Notes under the pieces: generated by a model
Told to the model about the DNA's origin: nothing
The model's input: only the letters and a program-made list of their open reading frames with translations
Database searches by the model: none
Program-made: the position numbers and the translations under genes
Source of the DNA: Tritrichomonas musculus
Taxonomy: Eukaryota > Parabasalia > Tritrichomonadida > Tritrichomonadidae
DNA length: 64,000 nt
NCBI GenBank assembly: GCA_039105265.1
Contig: JAPFFF010000004.1
Coordinates: 4,340,001 to 4,404,000, forward strand
Direction of reading: 5' to 3'
Part shown: piece by piece, positions 59,768 to 64,000 of the stretch
Layout of the letters: each line of letters opens with the position of its first letter
Position numbering within the stretch: the stretch's first letter is position 1

Positions 59768-60202
59768 TACATATTCATTAATAACTTTTGATTGTTGGTC
59801 GACAACGTTTGAAAGCTTATTAATATGTTCTTCAAGTATTTTATTTTTGTTGTTCAATTGATTTATTAATTCATTGAGTTCGTTAATCGATTCTTTCATT
59901 AATGATATATCAGCTTTGATGTTGTCATTTTCAAGTGTTTTAGTGATTGTGTTCCCAACTTTCTTCAAATAAATGTCGCCGTTAAGTCTTTTACCGTCTG
60001 TACAATTGCGCTTAGTGATTTTGTATTCGTTGCCGTCATTAGTGATGATTTTATAAATCTTGTTCAAATAGTTAGTCGTTTGTGATTTCATTTGCTCGAT
60101 ATTCTTTTGATAGAACAAATTGAACTCTTCAATTGATTTAAATACTTTTGATTCATTTACATTATCATTTATAACTTTAAGTTCATTAATGTTTTCATTC
60201 AT
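59726..60202 (-). CDS. Coiled-coil Maverick protein
   Basis: The protein has 158 residues. The centre contains a small beta-rich part (YKIITNDGNEYKITKRNC...GDIYLKKVGN) and the C-terminal 65 residues a coiled coil (SLMKESINELNELINQLNNK NK.. ILEEHINKLSNVV). It could be a virion fibre or attachment-like or structural protein; that is speculation. It is transcribed in the same direction as, and 36 nt downstream of, the amphipathic protein at 60239-60493. Confidence 0.6.
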   Translation of the reverse strand: MNENINELKVINDNVNESKVFKSIEEFNLFYQKNIEQMKSQTTNYLNKIYKIITNDGNEYKITKRNCTDGKRLNGDIYLKKVGNTITKTLENDNIKADISLMKESINELNELINQLNNKNKILEEHINKLSNVVDQQSKVINEYVLNVVAPDNHRMIK

Positions 60203-60238
60203 TTATAATTATATTAAATCATTATAATTCATTGTTTT

Positions 60239-60493
60239 TCATTTAACTTCATTCAATATTGATTTTCCAAATCTCCCAACTCTGTCAGCAACATTTAAAC
60301 CTGTATCAATTGCGTCAACAACCTGACCGACACCAGGAATGAATTGTGTAATCGGTTTAACTCTGTCAACGATTTGCTTCCCAACATCAACAACTTTTGG
60401 TAATGCTTTAACTGCTTTCTGAGCGAATGATTTTACTTTGCCGCCAATTGATTTAAATGCGTTCTTGATTTTGTTGAATATACCTACACCCAT
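60239..60493 (-). CDS. Small amphipathic, basic membrane-active-like Maverick protein
   Basis: The protein has 84 residues and is Gly/Lys/Val-rich: MGVGIFNKIKNAFKSIGGKV, AVKALPKVVDVGKQIVDRVK, then a Gly/Pro-containing hydrophobic core (ITQFIPGVGQVVDAIDTGLN). The pattern of short amphipathic helices resembles membrane-interacting minor virion proteins encoded beside capsid genes in Polinton-like and adenovirus-like elements. It is divergent to the capsid-like gene, with 49 nt between start codons. Function is inferred from composition and position only. Confidence 0.6.
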   Translation of the reverse strand: MGVGIFNKIKNAFKSIGGKVKSFAQKAVKALPKVVDVGKQIVDRVKPITQFIPGVGQVVDAIDTGLNVADRVGRFGKSILNEVK

Positions 60494-60542
60494 AATTTAA
60501 TTAATGATAAAAGTGATTTATTTCCTTTTTATTCAATCATAA

Positions 60543-62621
60543 ATGTTATACCGAAACGAAAGAGCTCATAACCTTCGCACTGAAACAGGAAACGTTCTTC
60601 ATGCATTTGAAGAGATGAGAAACATGATTAATGTCAATGACGGTACACGTTCATTTTCATTCAGAACAGTTGACTGTCATGACCAACCAGCTCCGTTTAC
60701 AGCTGGTCAATATTCGCAAATCAGTTTAACACATCCTGACCATTTCGTAAGTGATATTGATAAAGGTTTCTTAACATTTCACGTTAAATTAGATTTATCA
60801 TTGAACACAGATATGAGTAAATTAAACGCCATTGATGACCCCAACAACTTGTACAAGCTGTTTGTTGGTTTCAAATCTTCAAATCAGTTGTTTGACAGGT
60901 TAGAGATTCTTCATAATAATGTCAATGTCGGATACCAACAGAATGAATGCATTCGTGAGGGCTTCTTATATTCTTCAGTTAAACCAGAAGCCGAGAAGAA
61001 ACGTCGCAGATTCGTTCATTCATTGTGGGAAAACATTAGCAACTATTCACAGACACATGCAGGAGCTTATGTTAACTTGAATTCATTTAAGAACACAGGA
61101 AGAAGTGAAGTCGAATTTGATTTGAATGTTCCTTTTGATGATTTGCTCGCATTACAAGCATTTGATTTATTCCCTAACGGAATCATTGGTGATTTATCAA
61201 TTCGTTTTCAAGTTAGTCCAGCTGGTCTTGTTTGGGCAGTATTAGACCCTTTCACAGTTGCAGAAGCGAAAGTATTTCTTGAAGATAATGATTCAATATC
61301 GATGGATGAACTCGATAGATTAAAGGAAATCAAAGCCCGTGGTCATCTTCGTCATCAATTCACACAAATCGGTAATCAAGCAGTGATTCCAGGTCCAGGA
61401 ACTCCGTCACCAGACCCATCACCAACACCAACACCTGTACCACCATCACCATCACCAACACCTGACCCATCACCAGAAGAAGAAGATAAACCAGAACCAT
61501 CACCATCACCTGAACCAACACCTGCACCAATCAAATATAAACTCACTTATAGAATTGGTGAGCAATATAACTTTGGAAGCGATGGTTCATATACTTATGA
61601 TGATATTGCAACAGACCTTTCAATGTATTTCAGTTATACAGCAGAAGAGTTCGCAAAATTAGACCTCAAACCAACAGCAACTGATGAAGAAATTTGTTTA
61701 GCAAATCCAGATTACACAAAACCACCATTGACACACAACGATGGAAAGTATTATGTTTGGCAAATTGAGAAAACAGTTGCTAAATCAGCTCTCAGAGTTG
61801 TTAATGAATATCATGATGCAAGAGCTCAATTATTGAAAGAAACTTATTCTGCTCAAACAGCAACATTAACAGTTAATCGAATGACCATCACAGCTTGTAA
61901 ATCTAATATGCAAGGCTTTGGAGTTTGTGAAGCTACAAGACAAGGAATTGAAGACATTTTAAGACAAGGTTTAATCATTCCTTCACAGAAAGTTGATTAT
62001 CATGCTTTCCCAATAGCTCCAGCAGCTAACGGAATCAAGTCAACATTGAATATTCCATTAATCAATGCAACTAATTTATCAATCATGTTTCCAAAGCATC
62101 ATAATGATTTAACAGTCTTTGAAAATCCAGTTTATCAAAATTGTTTCTTAAATATCGGTGGCAAGAACTTTCCAGACGAAAACGTTTCAACTATTGGTGC
62201 ACGATTCTTTGAAAATCAATTAACGGCTGGTGATTTAGACGCAATCACTCTTTCATGCACAAAGGAATTTGAAGACTCAATGACAATGCCAAAGAATGAC
62301 GCGAACGGAAAGAGATACAAGAATACAATTAGTGATGCAACATCATTTGTATTCAACATTCAAACAGAACGAGCAAGTGCAGGATATTGTTATGACGGAC
62401 TTGATGGAGGTTTTGGAAACGTTCAGATACAAGTCAATGGAATGCCTATCTATACAGGAGCTGATGATACATATTACAATGTTGTTGAGCCAGATGGAAC
62501 CATCACCAGACCACCACCAACTCAATTATGGATAACTAGGGATACATATTTCAAACTTTCTTTGGAAGGATTGGAATATGTTGATGATGAAACACCAAAA
62601 GGAAGCCAAGCAAATGAATAA
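60543..62621 (+). CDS. Maverick capsid protein (probable double jelly-roll major capsid protein) with proline-rich insert
   Basis: The protein has 692 residues, in the size range of Polinton major capsid proteins. It is beta-rich throughout with no catalytic motif. The N-terminal part (FSFRTVDCHDQPAPF, DIDKGFLTFHVKLDL, GFKSSNQLFDRLEILHNNV) and the C-terminal part (LINATNLSIMFPKHHNDLTV, NIQTERASAGYCYDGLDGGF, then the GNVQIQVNGMPIY strand) fit two beta domains. Between them at residues 285-331 (bases about 61395-61535) is a Pro/Ser/Thr/Glu-rich stretch of PSPTP/PEPSPSP units. It is the longest gene in this part of the element and next to the integrase. The major capsid role is inferred from size, fold pattern and context. 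Confidence 0.72.
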   Translation: MLYRNERAHNLRTETGNVLHAFEEMRNMINVNDGTRSFSFRTVDCHDQPAPFTAGQYSQISLTHPDHFVSDIDKGFLTFHVKLDLSLNTDMSKLNAIDDPNNLYKLFVGFKSSNQLFDRLEILHNNVNVGYQQNECIREGFLYSSVKPEAEKKRRRFVHSLWENISNYSQTHAGAYVNLNSFKNTGRSEVEFDLNVPFDDLLALQAFDLFPNGIIGDLSIRFQVSPAGLVWAVLDPFTVAEAKVFLEDNDSISMDELDRLKEIKARGHLRHQFTQIGNQAVIPGPGTPSPDPSPTPTPVPPSPSPTPDPSPEEEDKPEPSPSPEPTPAPIKYKLTYRIGEQYNFGSDGSYTYDDIATDLSMYFSYTAEEFAKLDLKPTATDEEICLANPDYTKPPLTHNDGKYYVWQIEKTVAKSALRVVNEYHDARAQLLKETYSAQTATLTVNRMTITACKSNMQGFGVCEATRQGIEDILRQGLIIPSQKVDYHAFPIAPAANGIKSTLNIPLINATNLSIMFPKHHNDLTVFENPVYQNCFLNIGGKNFPDENVSTIGARFFENQLTAGDLDAITLSCTKEFEDSMTMPKNDANGKRYKNTISDATSFVFNIQTERASAGYCYDGLDGGFGNVQIQVNGMPIYTGADDTYYNVVEPDGTITRPPPTQLWITRDTYFKLSLEGLEYVDDETPKGSQANE

Positions 62622-62679
62622 ATGAATTGATTTCATTAAATAATCGTCAATAAATAATATCTTTATTTTTGCGATTCAA

Positions 62680-63756
62680 ATGAATGAATCAATCAACTAT
62701 CCTTTCAAATCTAAATACAAGTACATCAAAGACACAAACATTAAAACTGAGCCCTATATTAAGGATTACCAATTGAAAACAGTAAAGAAACTATCAAAAC
62801 CTGACTTCTCATTTGAGCCTCATTGTTGGGAAATGGATATAATGTTTGCGTTAAACAAAGCTTATCTTGTTCTTATCAATGTAAACACCAAATACTTAAT
62901 TGTTGAACCAATTGATTACAAATCTGTGTTTTATGTAATCAAAGTAATTGATAAACTAGTCAATAAAAGGAATATCAGAATTGAAACAATTAAATGTGAT
63001 GGTGAAAAGGCTTTTATATCAAATACATTCAAAGACTATTGCAACGGTGAAGAGCTATATCAAACAAACAAACCGTCAATTAAAGTCAAAGCACCAAACA
63101 AAATAAAGTTAATCATTGATGATTCACCTTTCACGAATGCACATAAATGTGTTGATGCCGTAATCAGAACATTACGAAATGCTTTCGGTGAATCACAACA
63201 ACGAATGACAAACAATGTATTGATACAACAAACGGTTGAATGGTACAATAACACTCCTCATTCATCTCTTCGCTTATTGAATCCTTTATACACGTCATTT
63301 GACGAAGAAACTGATGAATACCTTGACAAACGACAATCAAAATACATTTATCTAACACCTCAACAGATGCAAGATGACCGCGACCTTGAATGGCAATACA
63401 TTAGAGCCAAATCAATGCAATTGAAAGAGATTCAACAAAAACAACGATTTAAAGGTCTTCTGTCATATAAACCCAAAAATATAATACTCATTCACACCGA
63501 TTACGGAAAAACAGAAAAGAAACATGAAAAGCGAAGAAGAGTGTTCAATGAACTTGCTGAATTCATTTGTTATGAATCAGGAAACGTTAAATGTATACTA
63601 TTAAATCCTTTGCGTCAAACTAACAAAACACTGAAGAACAAAACAATAATAACAGTTCCAATCATGTACACAAAATATGTTTGTTCATCAATAGATGCTT
63701 TGAATGATGATTATAAAATATTCTTTTTGACTTATAAAACGCAAAATGAAAGCTAA
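62680..63756 (+). CDS. Maverick integrase (rve/DDE type)
   Basis: The protein has 358 residues. The retrovirus-type integrase core is readable: CWEMDIMFALNKAYLVLINV with Asp53, TIKCDGEKAFISNTFKDYC with Asp107, and KCVDAVIRTLRNAFGE, where the family normally has a catalytic Glu but Asp159 stands here. WYNNTPHSSLRLLNPLYTSF is the conserved post-core helix of this group (YN..pH..l....P). The C-terminal 130 residues include KRQSKYIYLTPQQMQDD and a beta-rich end. No N-terminal zinc-binding domain is visible. It joins the element's ends to target DNA. The stop overlaps the next gene's start by 11 nt. Confidence 0.88.
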   Translation: MNESINYPFKSKYKYIKDTNIKTEPYIKDYQLKTVKKLSKPDFSFEPHCWEMDIMFALNKAYLVLINVNTKYLIVEPIDYKSVFYVIKVIDKLVNKRNIRIETIKCDGEKAFISNTFKDYCNGEELYQTNKPSIKVKAPNKIKLIIDDSPFTNAHKCVDAVIRTLRNAFGESQQRMTNNVLIQQTVEWYNNTPHSSLRLLNPLYTSFDEETDEYLDKRQSKYIYLTPQQMQDDRDLEWQYIRAKSMQLKEIQQKQRFKGLLSYKPKNIILIHTDYGKTEKKHEKRRRVFNELAEFICYESGNVKCILLNPLRQTNKTLKNKTIITVPIMYTKYVCSSIDALNDDYKIFFLTYKTQNES

Positions 63757-64000
63757 ACAACCAATCACAAAACGATACTATCACACACAATCAAAAGATT
63801 TTAATCTTCCTGATGATTTCGTTTATAGTCGCAACAAGAAGTATATTGTTGTTCAGTATTGCGGGGCTGTTGTCAATCAACATATTGTCGGTGATTTGAT
63901 GGTTCATTCAGATATAGTTGAATTCATGCCTTTCTGCGACCATTTCATTATGCTTGCTAACAGACGACAAACCAAATACAGAAAATATGAGTGTCTGAAC
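63746..64000 (+). CDS. Maverick gene, 5' part (possible minor capsid/penton protein)
   Basis: An open frame runs from ATG 63746, inside the last codons of the integrase, to the window end (85 codons, no stop). The sequence is beta-rich: FVYSRNKKYIVVQYCGAVVN, HIVGDLMVHSDIVEF, CDHFIMLANRRQTKYRKYEC. A single jelly-roll minor capsid protein is a candidate because such genes sit with the major capsid gene in Polintons. This is inference only, as the C-terminal half is missing. Confidence 0.55.
   Translation, partial: MKAKQPITKRYYHTQSKDFNLPDDFVYSRNKKYIVVQYCGAVVNQHIVGDLMVHSDIVEFMPFCDHFIMLANRRQTKYRKYECLN

Larger units (their letters stand above)
58844..64000 (+). mobile_element. Maverick/Polinton DNA transposon, left end (right end outside window)
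   Basis: From about 58844 the sequence changes character: the segment starts AGAGAGATAGGGTG (Polinton termini usually begin with AG), has an internal tandem repeat, and is followed by tightly packed, partly overlapping small genes on both strands. It then has a two-part capsid-like protein and an rve-type integrase, all typical of Mavericks, which are 15-20 kb virus-like elements abundant in trichomonads. PolB, the packaging ATPase and the protease would lie beyond the window. The exact boundary and the target duplication cannot be confirmed without the other end. Codons are less AT-biased than in the neighbouring flank. Confidence 0.8.

Noticed and set aside
1..64000. tRNA, rRNA or CRISPR features
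   Set aside because: I looked for tRNA-like B-boxes with cloverleaf pairing, rRNA cores and regularly spaced short repeats, and saw none I could support by eye.

Overview
The window looks like nuclear DNA of a parabasalid protist, most likely a Tritrichomonas-type genome. It is very AT-rich and full of A/T homopolymers. Its genes are intron-poor and closely spaced, several with a short Inr-like TCA(C/T)(A/T)(A/T) motif 6-20 nt before the ATG. It carries the expanded families expected of trichomonads: kinase plus Sel1-repeat proteins, DUF3447-type ankyrin proteins, BACK-like proteins, BspA-like leucine-rich surface proteins, M8 (GP63-like) surface peptidases, Myb factors and a Maverick/Polinton element. 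The species call is an inference.

Layout. 1-3.5 kb: 3' part of a TRRAP/Tra1-like PIKK pseudokinase gene. 3.6-5.3 kb: a broken class-3 lipase-like gene, followed by a decayed second copy of the TRRAP 3' end. 5.3-9.2 kb: an M8 metallopeptidase with about 37 nine-residue repeats. 9.2-12.6 kb: a graveyard of gene-family fragments (kinase, ankyrin, BACK-like) with an inverted repeat. 12.6-18.9 kb: a giant kinase with 33-36 Sel1 repeats. 19-45 kb: mostly housekeeping and cytoskeletal genes: CFAP58, an ARM-like protein, HSBP1, a PPDK-like pseudoenzyme, an exostosin-like protein, Nup93, a coiled-coil protein, a DZIP1-like protein, an RCC1-repeat protein, an LRR coiled-coil protein, UGPase and an importin. 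46-47.7 kb: a frameshifted, unusually GC-rich BspA-like pseudogene. 48.5-57.3 kb: CCDC42-like, caspase-fold pseudoenzyme, two-repeat Myb, ARL13-like GTPase, SKA1-like and REEP/Yop1. 57.3-58.8 kb: no convincing gene. 58.84 kb to the end: left end of a Maverick/Polinton with a repeat-bearing terminus, small genes, a probable capsid protein with a proline-rich insert, an rve-type integrase and a partial gene.

Themes. Several genes belong to cilium/basal-body families (CFAP58, DZIP1-like, CCDC42-like, ARL13-like, perhaps the LRR protein). Two proteins appear to be catalytically dead relatives of enzymes (PPDK-like, caspase-like), alongside the expected TRRAP pseudokinase. A short AACGT-containing motif recurs upstream of many start codons. 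All functional calls come from reading motifs by eye; no search was run.
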